Virus record (IMG/VR): IMGVR_UViG_3300032245_000795
Span: 1 to 64,000 of that record
DNA: 64,000 nt
Origin: a virus
Strand: one strand, 5' to 3'
A program made the translations under genes and the position numbers. Under the pieces are notes generated by a model. That model did not search any database and was not told where the DNA came from. It saw nothing but the letters and a program-made list of their open reading frames with translations. How positions within the stretch are numbered: the first letter of the stretch is position 1; each line of letters begins with the position of its first letter. Shown here one piece after another: positions 11,202 through 19,401 of the stretch.

Positions 11202-11202
11202 T
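11195..11202 (+). promoter_or_regulatory. Promoter built from Val-stop: TGGTATAAT
   Basis: TATAAT (11197-11202) includes the TAA stop of the collagen-like gene (11199-11201) and is 6 nt before the ATG at 11209. Confidence 0.7.
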
Positions 11203-11208
11203 AAAATC

Positions 11209-11853
11209 ATGGCATTTCCAGGAGAACTTAATATAAATTACTACAAGGGTGATACCCATGAGTTTAAGGTGTACCCTCAAACCACTACTGGTTCAGTATT
11301 TCTTTTAAATGACTATAGCAACTCTACATTTACAATTGCTACAGAGCGTGGAAATTCTCCAACCCCAAATTCATTGATGCCAGAAGGTAGAATATTTGGA
11401 AGTGCAAAAATATTTAGTGATCACATACTTTGTGCAATAACACCTGAAAACGGTGCACAAATGGATCCAGCGTTAATCTATCAATATGATATTCAGGTAT
11501 ATGCACAGGGAGCAGACACATATGATAAAGTCTTTACACTTTTAACTGGATCTATTTCAGTAGCAGATGATGTAACACAAGATATTGGAACTCCAAACAG
11601 AGCAATTCCAAATTATAGAGTTCTTTATAACAACACAAACGCAACAAGCGGAAATGCTCCAATAGACATAAATAGATATGTTCCAAATCAAAGCATTACA
11701 ATTGCAAACAATGGAACTCTTGAAAGAATAGGATATACATTTGCAGGTTGGAATACTTCAGCAGATGGTCTAGGAATTAGTTACACTGCAGGACAGATAA
11801 TTCCACTAGTTAGTGCAGATATAAAACTTTATCCTAAGTGGACAGCAGTATGA
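11209..11853 (+). CDS. Adhesin-like virion protein: RGDT-type domain + InlB B-repeat
   Basis: 214 aa. The N-terminal part (INYYKGDTHEFKVYPQTTTG to GSISVADDVTQD, about 5-125) belongs to the same family as 9983-10363. The C-terminal part (YRVLYNNTNATSGNAP, ending RIGYTFAGWNTSADGLGISY, ...LYPKWTAV) is a Listeria-Bacteroides/InlB B-type repeat, a beta-grasp-like module of surface adhesins. Start taken at ATG 11209 for its leaderless promoter. ATGA overlap with the next gene. Probably a tail-tip adhesin. Confidence 0.65.
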   Translation: MAFPGELNINYYKGDTHEFKVYPQTTTGSVFLLNDYSNSTFTIATERGNSPTPNSLMPEGRIFGSAKIFSDHILCAITPENGAQMDPALIYQYDIQVYAQGADTYDKVFTLLTGSISVADDVTQDIGTPNRAIPNYRVLYNNTNATSGNAPIDINRYVPNQSITIANNGTLERIGYTFAGWNTSADGLGISYTAGQIIPLVSADIKLYPKWTAV

Positions 11854-12455
11854 CAGAGGTATTTGTATCAACTGACGATGTAAAAGTTATTGGTGGTACA
11901 GCCAACGTAAATGTTGAAATTGATTTTGGTCCGCAGGGAGATAGAGGAAATCTTTTTCTTGTAGGCCTTGGAGATCCAAACACAATATCACATGCTACTG
12001 ATTTGCAATTGCTTGATATATATATAAATGTTCAGGCAACAGACTCAGATTATCTTTCTATGTATCAGTATGTAAATGAGGGTGGAGTTAATACATGGAT
12101 TGAAACTGGAAAACTTATTACAGACAAATTTAGCACCAATAGAACTATAGGTTTTGTAAACGGCGTATCAACAAATTCAATAGATTTTAAAGTTTCAAAT
12201 ATCATACCAATGAGTCTTGTCGGTGGATTAACTGCAGAAGATTTTAATGTTCAATGTACAGTATCTCATCCAGATAGCCCAGTTGCATCATCTATTACGG
12301 TTCTTCCAATAACTATACAGGCTGGAACTGGAGATGTTATTCTTCCAGTTACCGTAAATGCCTGCAAATTTTCAGAATCTGAGTGGACACCTCTTTCTGG
12401 TACATTTACAATACATTTTTTAATAAGTCTTGCCTTGAAAATTACGGTGGTATAA
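11850..12455 (+). CDS. Virion-associated hypothetical protein, 201 aa
   Basis: Beta-rich throughout. Starts MTEVFVSTDDVKVIGGTANV; the segment DFGPQGDRGN (about 29-38) is a short collagen-like turn. DPNTISHATDLQLLDIYINV looks like a fibre domain. Coupled to the previous gene by ATGA. It ends ITVV-stop, which forms the TGGTATAAT promoter of the next gene. No family assigned; fibre or neck component by context. Confidence 0.6.
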   Translation: MTEVFVSTDDVKVIGGTANVNVEIDFGPQGDRGNLFLVGLGDPNTISHATDLQLLDIYINVQATDSDYLSMYQYVNEGGVNTWIETGKLITDKFSTNRTIGFVNGVSTNSIDFKVSNIIPMSLVGGLTAEDFNVQCTVSHPDSPVASSITVLPITIQAGTGDVILPVTVNACKFSESEWTPLSGTFTIHFLISLALKITVV

Positions 12456-12456
12456 T
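12449..12456 (+). promoter_or_regulatory. Promoter built from Val-stop: TGGTATAAT, short leader
   Basis: TATAAT (12451-12456) overlaps the TAA stop of the upstream gene. The ATG at 12475 is 18 nt downstream, with GGTGAT as a weak ribosome site. Confidence 0.6.
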
Positions 12457-12474
12457 CTAAGATGGTGATATGTA

Positions 12475-14523
12475 ATGGCTGACGAATATATTGATGGTAC
12501 CGAAAATGGTTCTGGGATATTCCCAACTAAAGTTCCTGGCTACGATTTTGCAGCAGATATTCAAGAAGCATTAAAGGTTTATCACTATGGAGCAGTTGAC
12601 CCAGTTACTAAAAAGGCTATAATTCCAACAGACAACAACCTTGGAACACCAAATGGAATAAATACAAAGTCAATTGCAGGACACCTTAAGACATTATCTA
12701 ATACCGATGATACACATGCTGCATTAACACAAAATGTACACGGTATAGCAGACACATCCCTTTTAGCAACAACTTCTTATGTTACAAATGCAATACAAAC
12801 CTCTGCTGGAGGATATCCAGATCTTGCTGGAACAGGACTTGATTGGAACTCCGTTGAACTAAGATTTGATGTAGAGCCACGGATTGCAAACATTAATACC
12901 ATAGTAACAAAGACATCTGGATTTACTTTAGATGCAGATGATGTAAGCAAAACTATTATTCTAAATATGCCTTCTGCAAAAAATTTAACTATCCCGTCAA
13001 ATTCTTCAGTATCAATTCCAGTTGGATCACAATATCATCTGATTGAAATTGGATTAGGAAGAACTACATTTTCTCCAGGTGCTGGAGTTTTAGTAAATAG
13101 CAAAAATGCACAAATGTATATTGACTCACAATTTAGCAAGGCAACACTTTTAAAAATTGATACAAATACTTGGGTTTTGTATGGAGACATTTATGAAGGT
13201 GCTGCAGTAACTCCAGTTACACCAGTTACTCCTGTTACACCAAATCCTGTAGCAGATCTTATTCTTACATATGATTGCAATGGAGGATCAGGATGTCCAA
13301 GCAACACATTCCATAATGGCTCATATACAATACCATCAACAGTTCCAACAAGAAGTGGTTATACATTTAATGACTATGTTGCATCTGGATCAGGATGTTC
13401 CTTTACAGCAACAGTTCCAAATGCTTTACGAGGAGAAACAATATCTTGCTCTGGAGCCATAACATTGACTGCACAATGGACAGCAAATGTAACTCCTGTC
13501 ACACCAGTCGTAACTCCAGTAACTCCAGATCCAGGAGTAACCCCAGTAACTCCCGTAACCCCAGTAACTCCAGTTACTCCAGTAACTCCAGATCCAGGAG
13601 TAACTCCAGTAACACCTGTAACACCTGTAACACCTGTAACCCCCGTAACACCAGTAACTCCCGTAACACCAGTAACTCCAGTAACACCGCAAACAACATA
13701 TTACGGATGCTGTACTAATGGAGCAGGAGTTCAAGGATCATATTCAGATTCTAGTTCAGCAGCAACAGGACTACAAGCAGCATGTGCTGCAAATGAACCA
13801 GGAAACAATTTAACTGGCGGAGTATTTACAACACCACAAAGTTGCACTACTCCTGTTACACCAGTTACTCCAGTCACACCCGTAACCCCAGTAACTCCCG
13901 TAACCCCAGTAACTCCAGTTACTCCAGTAACTCCAGTAACACCAGTAACTCCAGTTACTCCAGTTACTCCAGTTACTCCAGCACTTGATTGTTCTGATGC
14001 AACTTCTCTTAGCCAAGCAAACTGTGCTTCTTGCGGATATACTTGGACTGGTGGGCAGTGTTACGACACCCCTTTTAATGGAGGGGGAGGAGTTACCCCC
14101 GTAACACCAGTAACTCCCGTAACACCAGTAACTCCCGTAACACCAGTAACTCCCGTAACACCAGTAACTCCCGTAACACCAGTAACACCTGTAACGCCAG
14201 TTACACCTGCAGTTACACCACTCGACTGTTCTGATGCAACCTCTCTTAACCAAGCAAATTGTTCCGCATGTGGATATACTTGGTCTGGTGGGCAGTGTTA
14301 CGATACCCCTGCTGCAGTAACACCAGCAGTAACACCAGCAGTAACACCAGCAGTAACACCAGCAGTAACACCAGCAGTAACACCAGCAGTAACACCAGCA
14401 GTAACACCAGCAGTAACACCAGCAGAGGTTACCCCAGCAGTAACACCTGCAGTAACACCACCATATTTCCCATATTTTACGCCACCATACTTCCCATACT
14501 TTACTGTTGAAGGTGCAGTATAA
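12475..14523 (+). CDS. Giant-repeat adhesin: (VTP)n strings with InlB repeat and Cys knobs, 682 aa
   Basis: Residues 1-240 form a fibre-type domain ([21 protein letters not shown]). Then comes a short (VTP)4 string. About 260-340 is an InlB-type B-repeat with extra Cys ([16 protein letters not shown], then [11 protein letters not shown], ending TAQW). From there to the end, long Val-Thr-Pro or Ala-Val-Thr-Pro strings separate three Cys-rich modules. Two of these are near copies ([20 protein letters not shown] and [20 protein letters not shown], each followed by (T/S)GGQCYDTP). The last residues are [16 protein letters not shown]. Thr- and Pro-rich linkers like this are classic O-glycosylation or hydroxylation substrates. 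Probably an extended, disulfide- or metal-stabilised receptor-binding fibre. Confidence 0.7.
   Translation: MADEYIDGTENGSGIFPTKVPGYDFAADIQEALKVYHYGAVDPVTKKAIIPTDNNLGTPNGINTKSIAGHLKTLSNTDDTHAALTQNVHGIADTSLLATTSYVTNAIQTSAGGYPDLAGTGLDWNSVELRFDVEPRIANINTIVTKTSGFTLDADDVSKTIILNMPSAKNLTIPSNSSVSIPVGSQYHLIEIGLGRTTFSPGAGVLVNSKNAQMYIDSQFSKATLLKIDTNTWVLYGDIYEGAAVTPVTPVTPVTPNPVADLILTYDCNGGSGCPSNTFHNGSYTIPSTVPTRSGYTFNDYVASGSGCSFTATVPNALRGETISCSGAITLTAQWTANVTPVTPVVTPVTPDPGVTPVTPVTPVTPVTPVTPDPGVTPVTPVTPVTPVTPVTPVTPVTPVTPVTPQTTYYGCCTNGAGVQGSYSDSSSAATGLQAACAANEPGNNLTGGVFTTPQSCTTPVTPVTPVTPVTPVTPVTPVTPVTPVTPVTPVTPVTPVTPVTPALDCSDATSLSQANCASCGYTWTGGQCYDTPFNGGGGVTPVTPVTPVTPVTPVTPVTPVTPVTPVTPVTPVTPVTPAVTPLDCSDATSLNQANCSACGYTWSGGQCYDTPAAVTPAVTPAVTPAVTPAVTPAVTPAVTPAVTPAVTPAEVTPAVTPAVTPPYFPYFTPPYFPYFTVEGAV
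13207..14459 (+). repeat. 9-nt GTAACNCCN tandem repeat (encodes VTP)
   Basis: Several blocks of tandem 9-nt units (GTAACTCCA, GTAACACCA and similar), and in the last block 12-nt units adding GCA. Unit wording varies at third positions, which should slow slippage but still allows recombination between blocks. Confidence 0.85.
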
Positions 14524-14558
14524 AAATAAATATACAATAAAAACAAGTTAGTCAAAAT

Positions 14559-14568
14559 ATGATATACT
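14559..14568 (+). promoter_or_regulatory. Extended -10 TGATATACT, leadered
   Basis: TATACT (14563-14568); the next ATG is at 14615 with GAAAGG, so this mRNA has a leader of about 40 nt. Confidence 0.6.
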
Positions 14569-14614
14569 TAAATAATAAAAATAGTAGATTGTTTTAGTAG
14601 AAAGGTAGTTTCTT

Positions 14615-14851
14615 ATGAGCGAAAAATCTGCTTGGCAAAAATACAAAGAAAACCTTGGAGAAACAAAACCTTGGGACCTTGTTAATCCTAATACTGAATG
14701 GGCTGATGAATCTTTGTCAAAAGAAAGATATAGCATATGTCAATCATGCCCAGAACTAATTAAATTAACAAAACAATGTAAAAAATGTGGATGCTTTATG
14801 GCTGCAAAAACTAAACTTCAATTGGCAACTTGTCCATTAGGGAAATGGTAA
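14615..14851 (+). CDS. Phage zinc-ribbon protein, 78 aa
   Basis: ICQSCPELIKLTKQCKKCGC, then FMAAKTKLQLATCPLGKW: same family as 8440-8640, with an extra N-terminal WDLVNP..EWA segment. Two zinc-binding CxxC pairs plus a final Cys. GAAAGG at the ribosome site; TAATG overlap with the hydroxylase gene that follows, so the two are probably made together. Confidence 0.75.
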   Translation: MSEKSAWQKYKENLGETKPWDLVNPNTEWADESLSKERYSICQSCPELIKLTKQCKKCGCFMAAKTKLQLATCPLGKW

Positions 14852-15447
14852 TGAAAAAAACAACACTTGCACCAGGAATAGTAGTATATTCTGATGTTCT
14901 TCCAGAATTCAGTACTCTAATAAATGATATAGAAGAAGGAGTAATTAGCGCTGGATTAGAATGGACACCATCACAAATAAGAAAAGATGAGAATTCTGTA
15001 ATAGATACTGATTATAGAGACACAATGATTATAAATGTAAAATATAATGATCAGATTGTTGAAAATTATTCCAATCTTTCAGAAGCATTTTCAACAAGTT
15101 TGTCAAATATATTTGTTTCAGCATTTACTCCAATAGAATTTGACTATAAAACAGAATATCAGTTAAGCACAACTTGGCACGACGGATATAGTATTTTAAA
15201 ATATGGCAAGGGACAAAAGTTTGTAAACCATATTGATGATCATAAAGACTATCATAGAAGATTATCTTGGGTTTATTATATAAATGATAACTATACTGGT
15301 GGTGAAATATCTTTCCCAAGATTTAATATAACCTATAAACCAAAAGCAAATGAACTATTATTATTCCCATCAAACTATGTCTATAATCATTCAGTGCTTC
15401 CAGTAGTTGAAGGAACAAGGTACGCAGTTGTAAGTTGGCTAACGTGA
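14851..15447 (+). CDS. 2OG-Fe(II) oxygenase, prolyl-4-hydroxylase type (1)
   Basis: 198 aa. Double-stranded beta-helix core with ligands H127-x-D129 (NHIDDH), distal H180 (YNHSV) and the 2-oxoglutarate-binding R190 (GTRY), joined by YYINDNYTGGEISF, the hallmark block of phage P4H-like enzymes. Family members hydroxylate prolines, lysines or other residues using O2 and 2-oxoglutarate. Start at ATG 14851 (TAATG). It lies between the VTP-repeat adhesin and two glycosyltransferases, consistent with hydroxylating an acceptor for glycosylation. Confidence 0.85.
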   Translation: MKKTTLAPGIVVYSDVLPEFSTLINDIEEGVISAGLEWTPSQIRKDENSVIDTDYRDTMIINVKYNDQIVENYSNLSEAFSTSLSNIFVSAFTPIEFDYKTEYQLSTTWHDGYSILKYGKGQKFVNHIDDHKDYHRRLSWVYYINDNYTGGEISFPRFNITYKPKANELLLFPSNYVYNHSVLPVVEGTRYAVVSWLT

Positions 15448-16130
15448 AAGTTGCATGGATAACTCTAACCAGCGGAAGAAAAGATTATTTAGAAAAATCT
15501 AGAGAGTCTTGGTACAGATTTATTGTTGGAGATATTTCAGAGGAAATAATAATAGATACATCTGGAAATAAAGAATATTCTAACTGGTTATCAGAAAAAT
15601 ATAAAAATGCCAAGATTTTTTCTTTAGAAGAAGAGTTTATTTTAGGAAAAACTTGGGATAGCGGAATTAAAAAAGCGTATGAATACTTTTATGACATTGC
15701 AAAAACTATAGACTGTGATTATATATTACATACAGAAGATGACTATGTACTTTTAAATGAGATTAATATTAAAGACATTGTAGATATCATTAACTCAGAC
15801 AACGACATATGTCAAGTTCATTTTATTAGACAACCATGGACAAAAGATGAAGAAGATGCTGGAAGCGTATTGAGAAACTGTGAAAAAAATGGATTTAAAC
15901 TTACAGAAAAAAATAATGAAAAAGATTTCTGGGTAGAGCATAGATCGTACTTTACTTTTGGTCCAAGTATATACAGGAAAAATATTTGTTATATTGAAAA
16001 AGATTTAGATTCTAATCCAGAATTGGCACTAACATATAAAATATTTTCTGATCCAAATATAAAAAATGCAACATTAGGTAAAATAGACGATCCTAATATG
16101 GTAGAGCACATAGGGGTAATTAAAGGATGA
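15444..16130 (+). CDS. GT-A type glycosyltransferase, 228 aa
   Basis: Start taken at GTG 15444 (MKVAWITLTSGRKDYLEKS), which overlaps the hydroxylase stop (GTGA); a TTG at 15435 is possible. ILHTEDDYVLL (about residues 96-106) supplies the acidic metal/nucleotide-sugar motif (EDD in place of DxD) expected in GT2-like folds. LGKTWDSGIKKAY resembles the substrate loop. No membrane segment. Probably transfers sugar from a nucleotide donor; acceptor unknown, with the hydroxylated virion adhesins as candidates. Confidence 0.7.
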   Translation: MKVAWITLTSGRKDYLEKSRESWYRFIVGDISEEIIIDTSGNKEYSNWLSEKYKNAKIFSLEEEFILGKTWDSGIKKAYEYFYDIAKTIDCDYILHTEDDYVLLNEINIKDIVDIINSDNDICQVHFIRQPWTKDEEDAGSVLRNCEKNGFKLTEKNNEKDFWVEHRSYFTFGPSIYRKNICYIEKDLDSNPELALTYKIFSDPNIKNATLGKIDDPNMVEHIGVIKG

Positions 16131-17743
16131 TAAACAGACTATCCTGTAATTCAATTACTCAAGAATTTTTTTTAGATTATGATTTTGATACTATATGTAT
16201 TAATGATTTTTCTATAAAAAATGATGATGGTCCAGTAACTCATATTCCTGGAGAAACTTACCTTTTCCCCACATACGCTGCATACGGACATTCTTTAGTG
16301 GATATTTATGCACAATTTAAAATTTTGCAATTAAAGTATAAAGACATAAAGCCATTTTTTTATGAGAATGGTTTTCAAGAGCACTATTTTAAAGAAAACA
16401 AAATAACTATAGATCAAATGGATTCTCTTGGATACAAAAATACTAGAATATTTAATCTTGCAATTGGAAATTATTCTTTTGAAAAGGTTGTTTTATTTTT
16501 TGATATGAATAATACAATACCAGAAGAGTTCTATATAGACAATGGAGCGACAAGAAGTTCTCACTATTTTCCATTCTGTGATTGCTATATGGGAACAGAA
16601 CCTTGCGGAGAAAGCAAGTATTTTAAATATAATTATTTAGCAATAGACATTCTTAAAAAAAGTTTTGAGGGTCTATTTAATTCTAATAAAACAGAAAAGT
16701 TTTTTATTTCAAGAGAAAGATATAATAAAAGTTATGAAAAAGAAATAGAATATTATTCTAATAGAGAGTCTTTGTCAGATGAAGAAAAGAGTAGGTTTAT
16801 ATGGGCAAAGGCTAGGTCTACTCCACAAGAGGCCGAAATTCAAAATCTATTTGAAAAAAATGGTTATACAATTATACATGCAGAAGACTACACTTTATTT
16901 GAACAAATAAAAATGTTTAGTTCTGCAAAAGAAATTGCAAGTATTTCTGGAACAGGATTATTTAATACCTTTTGGTGTGATAAAAATACAAAAGTTTTTG
17001 AAATTTTGTCATCTGTGGGATATAAATACCATTATAAAGAATTTGCAGAATATTCTGGGACTGATCATGAGTACATAGATATTCAAAATCTTTCATTAGA
17101 AAATTCTTTAAAAAAAATTGAAAAAGCAATTAATAAAAATAAAGGAGTAAGCATAATGTCAAACTTGCCAATAATAGACATGGACCTTGTACAAAAGGCT
17201 CGTGATGAAAACAGAATTCACATATTTAAAAATGTTTTTACAAACTTACCATCTTTAGATACGATCATGTCAGTAGTATCTAAGTATGTTGATCAAGACT
17301 TGACGGCATTTCCAGATAGATCATATCTTTTAAGTGATTTTGTTGAGGGAGAGTCTTCAGACATGAGATTAAAGTGTAGATTTTGGTCAAGAATGGCTTT
17401 TCAACTTTATGACCCACAAGACCTTTATATGTCAATAATTCCAGAACTAGATCCAGTAACTAGATGGGGTCTTTCTCAATATGCAGAAGAAATCTACACT
17501 GGAAACTTTTGTTTGATATCATTAATGAAAAATAGGGGAGTGGTTGGAAGCAAGCACAGAGACTACGTTGATCAATTTCAGTGGGTAGTTAAGGGTGAAA
17601 TGGTTTGGCGTACTGGAGAAAATTTAGAAAATGAATACCATGTGGTAGAAGGTGACTTTATATTTGTTCCTAAAAATCTTGCTCACGAGGTTGAAACATT
17701 AAAGGCTCCAAGAGCAGCAATTAATCTTATTTTAAGAAACTAA
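16127..17743 (+). CDS. Fusion: GT61-type glycosyltransferase + cupin/JmjC-like oxygenase, 538 aa
   Basis: N-terminal region (about 1-335) fits the GT61 (DUF563) family: YGHSLVDIYAQF, KFFISRERY, TPQEAEIQNLFEKNGYTIIH, then EDYTLFEQIKMFSSAKEIAS and GTGLFN. GT61 members add sugars to proteins (EOGT) or polysaccharides. C-terminal region (344-538) is a cupin/JmjC-like barrel with likely Fe ligands H477-x-D479 (SKHRDYVDQF) and H520 (LAHEV), and GDFIFVPKNLAHEV near the end. Met344 is preceded by AAAGGAG 8 nt upstream, so a separate 195-aa oxygenase may also be made. ATGA overlap with the upstream GT. Confidence 0.75.
   Translation: MINRLSCNSITQEFFLDYDFDTICINDFSIKNDDGPVTHIPGETYLFPTYAAYGHSLVDIYAQFKILQLKYKDIKPFFYENGFQEHYFKENKITIDQMDSLGYKNTRIFNLAIGNYSFEKVVLFFDMNNTIPEEFYIDNGATRSSHYFPFCDCYMGTEPCGESKYFKYNYLAIDILKKSFEGLFNSNKTEKFFISRERYNKSYEKEIEYYSNRESLSDEEKSRFIWAKARSTPQEAEIQNLFEKNGYTIIHAEDYTLFEQIKMFSSAKEIASISGTGLFNTFWCDKNTKVFEILSSVGYKYHYKEFAEYSGTDHEYIDIQNLSLENSLKKIEKAINKNKGVSIMSNLPIIDMDLVQKARDENRIHIFKNVFTNLPSLDTIMSVVSKYVDQDLTAFPDRSYLLSDFVEGESSDMRLKCRFWSRMAFQLYDPQDLYMSIIPELDPVTRWGLSQYAEEIYTGNFCLISLMKNRGVVGSKHRDYVDQFQWVVKGEMVWRTGENLENEYHVVEGDFIFVPKNLAHEVETLKAPRAAINLILRN
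17141..17158 (+). promoter_or_regulatory. Internal Shine-Dalgarno and start within the GT61-oxygenase gene
   Basis: AAAGGAG (17141-17147), 8 nt, ATG (17156-17158) in frame with the full gene. It is as good as the ribosome sites of stand-alone genes here. Confidence 0.6.
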
Positions 17744-17747
17744 AAAA

Positions 17748-17771
17748 CACCTATAGTTTATACCATAGGTG
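17748..17771. terminator. Bidirectional terminator between convergent genes
   Basis: CACCTAT (17748-17754) pairs with ATAGGTG (17765-17771), with A-run upstream and CTTT downstream. It separates the plus-strand GT61 fusion from the minus-strand lysozyme-like gene. Confidence 0.65.
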
Positions 17772-17787
17772 CCTTTAGTTGCTGTAT

Positions 17788-18351
17788 TTACTTAGGAAAT
17801 TTATTCATCCATTCCCTGGTTTTAGGCGTAATGCCTTTCCAAGAAGACCAATCATCTCCACCGCTTGTCATATAATATGCAATTTCTGCATTTTTTACGG
17901 GATTGAACAGTTCTGCATTAGAGTTAAGATCAAACTTGGTTCTACGGTCAGGACCAAGATCGTCAATCATATTGATCTGAAACATTCCATAAGATGAGTC
18001 ACCAGTCTTGTGATTACCATTAAAGGCCAGTGGTCGTCCATTAGATTCTTTTTTAGCAACTGCCCAAGCAACTACAAGGTCTCTACCCTTGAATCCTACT
18101 AAAGAAAGCAGTTCTTTTAGTTCTAAATCAGTTAGAAAAACCTTGTTTTCAAAACTCTCTAGTTTTTTTGCCTTAGAAACCAAAAAAACCTCTTTCGAGG
18201 TGGTTTCCGATGTCTGAGCCTGTTCCAGGCTAAGATTGTTCTTTGTATCAAGATCTGAAATAGCATTAGCAGAGTTAGACATAACCGTTACTAGTGCTAC
18301 GATACTGAGTGTGCTAATGATCTCTTTGTTTCTTTCGATAAATTTAATCAT
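17788..18351 (-). CDS. Secreted lysozyme / lytic-transglycosylase-like endolysin, 187 aa
   Basis: Start at ATG 18351, after AAGGAGGAAACT. N-terminal signal peptide (MIKFIERNKEIISTLSIVAL, then VTVMSNSANA) with likely cleavage after ANA. The catalytic domain (about 85-187) has VAWAVAKKESNGRPLAFNGN with the expected catalytic Glu, then SSYGMFQINM, LFNPVKNAEIAYYMTSGGDD and W..W, a goose-type/SLT pattern that cuts the glycan strand of peptidoglycan. A Sec-exported lysin needs no large holin pore. Could instead be a virion-associated or superinfection enzyme. It is the only minus-strand gene in the late half. Confidence 0.75.
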   Translation of the reverse strand: MIKFIERNKEIISTLSIVALVTVMSNSANAISDLDTKNNLSLEQAQTSETTSKEVFLVSKAKKLESFENKVFLTDLELKELLSLVGFKGRDLVVAWAVAKKESNGRPLAFNGNHKTGDSSYGMFQINMIDDLGPDRRTKFDLNSNAELFNPVKNAEIAYYMTSGGDDWSSWKGITPKTREWMNKFPK

Positions 18352-18399
18352 AGTTTCCTCCTTAGAAAACAATAACACCCTGGTAGGTGTCTACTGACA

Positions 18400-18429
18400 A
18401 GTATAGCATAATTTTAAGTCAAAGGTCAA
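18400..18429 (-). promoter_or_regulatory. Early-class promoter of the lysin (TTGACC / TTGACT / TATACT)
   Basis: Minus strand TATACT (18400-18405), TTGACT (18417-18422) 11 bp upstream and TTGACC (18424-18429) 18 bp upstream: same geometry as the left-arm promoters though 11 kb away from them. Confidence 0.65.
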
Positions 18430-18438
18430 ATCTGGGTG

Positions 18439-18444
18439 TATAAT
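18439..18444 (+). promoter_or_regulatory. -10 TATAAT, leaderless (9-nt spacing)
   Basis: TATAAT 9 nt before the ATG at 18454; no Shine-Dalgarno. Confidence 0.6.
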
Positions 18445-18453
18445 AATTTTATT

Positions 18454-18978
18454 ATGACTACATATGATTTTTCTGCCACGGGAGTCAAATATCCCCTTGA
18501 AAACTCTCCTGTAAATGTACATGGAGACTTTAAAAAACTAGCAGAGTCGCTTGATGCAATACTGCCATCATATGGTGTATCATATTTTCAAATTAGTGTT
18601 CATAATAATAGTGGTGGATCAATAAGTGCTGGAGTTCCAGTATACGTAACATCAACTAATTACACAGCAAAGCCTACTATTGCAAAATCTTTGCCATCAA
18701 CTACAGCGCCAGTTCTTGGTTTGCTAAAGTCACCAGTTGAAAATAACTCTGATGGAGTTGTTGTAGTTGCTGGAGTAATGGAAGGGCTTGACACTAATAG
18801 TTTTCTTGCTGGTCAAACACTTTATGTTGGACCTTCGGGTGGTTTAACAAACATAAGACCATCAAACGGTTCAGCAGCAGTTGGAATATGTGCCTATAAA
18901 GATTCTGTAAACGGAATAGTAATAGTAGAGGCAAAAGGAAACGGTACCTGGGGAGCACTCAAAGACGGTTTGTCGTGA
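18454..18978 (+). CDS. Virion structural / fibre protein, 174 aa
   Basis: Repeating Gly-rich beta turns (NNSGGSISAGVPVYVTSTNY, LGLLKSPVENNSDGVVVVAG, LDTNSFLAGQTLYVGPSGGL) are typical of a fibre/capsid-decoration domain common in large phages (a 'vyNnsG..i.aG.pVyv' module). Start at ATG 18454 for the -10 spacing. It ends TCG-TGA, and the TGA forms the extended part of the next promoter. Probably a tail fibre subunit. Confidence 0.6.
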   Translation: MTTYDFSATGVKYPLENSPVNVHGDFKKLAESLDAILPSYGVSYFQISVHNNSGGSISAGVPVYVTSTNYTAKPTIAKSLPSTTAPVLGLLKSPVENNSDGVVVVAGVMEGLDTNSFLAGQTLYVGPSGGLTNIRPSNGSAAVGICAYKDSVNGIVIVEAKGNGTWGALKDGLS

Positions 18979-18984
18979 TATAAT
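18976..18984 (+). promoter_or_regulatory. Stop-codon promoter TGATATAAT, leaderless
   Basis: The TGA stop (18976-18978) is the TGn of the extended -10; TATAAT (18979-18984) is 6 nt before the ATG at 18991. Confidence 0.7.
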
Positions 18985-18990
18985 AAAACA

Positions 18991-19401
18991 ATGGCAACTT
19001 TAAGAGGATCTCAAACATCATACGATATAGGAAATAAACCACCTACAGTTATTTGGACTGTTGTTCGTGGAGATACATCTGGTTTTAAGGTTTATGTAAC
19101 AGATGACGCTAAGCAACCTTTGATATTAAAGGGTCCATCATCTGAATGGGATATTGCTATGAAGATTAAAAGACCAAACTCAACTCCTGGAATAATTACA
19201 GATGATGCTGTAACAATTATGGCATTGCATCCAAGAGCAGATGAGGATGATCTGGTTGGAGAATTTACAGTTTGGCTTACAGCGGAAGAATCTAATGTCT
19301 TGCAGACAGGAGACATCTTTGATATTCAGGTTAGCGACCCAACAAGAGTCTGGACAGTTGCTCAGGGTAGCATGAAAATTCTTGAAGATGTAACAGATTA
19401 A
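18991..19401 (+). CDS. Virion protein with Ig-like 'RGDT' domain, 136 aa
   Basis: VIWTVVRGDTSGFKVYVTDD, ending GSMKILEDVTD: a paralogue of 9983-10363 and of the N-terminal half of 11209-11853. BppU-N-like beta-sandwich by pattern. Coupled by TAATG to the next small gene and placed directly before long tail fibres, so it may connect fibres to the baseplate. Confidence 0.6.
   Translation: MATLRGSQTSYDIGNKPPTVIWTVVRGDTSGFKVYVTDDAKQPLILKGPSSEWDIAMKIKRPNSTPGIITDDAVTIMALHPRADEDDLVGEFTVWLTAEESNVLQTGDIFDIQVSDPTRVWTVAQGSMKILEDVTD

Noticed and set aside
13207-14459. Tandem repeats resembling a CRISPR array
   Set aside because: Units are 9 or 12 nt, contiguous, in one reading frame and coding for VTP; there are no unique spacers or cas genes.
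13426-14555. Long antisense and alternate-frame reading frames across the VTP gene
   Set aside because: They exist only because the repeat lacks stops in several frames; no start signals and extreme composition.
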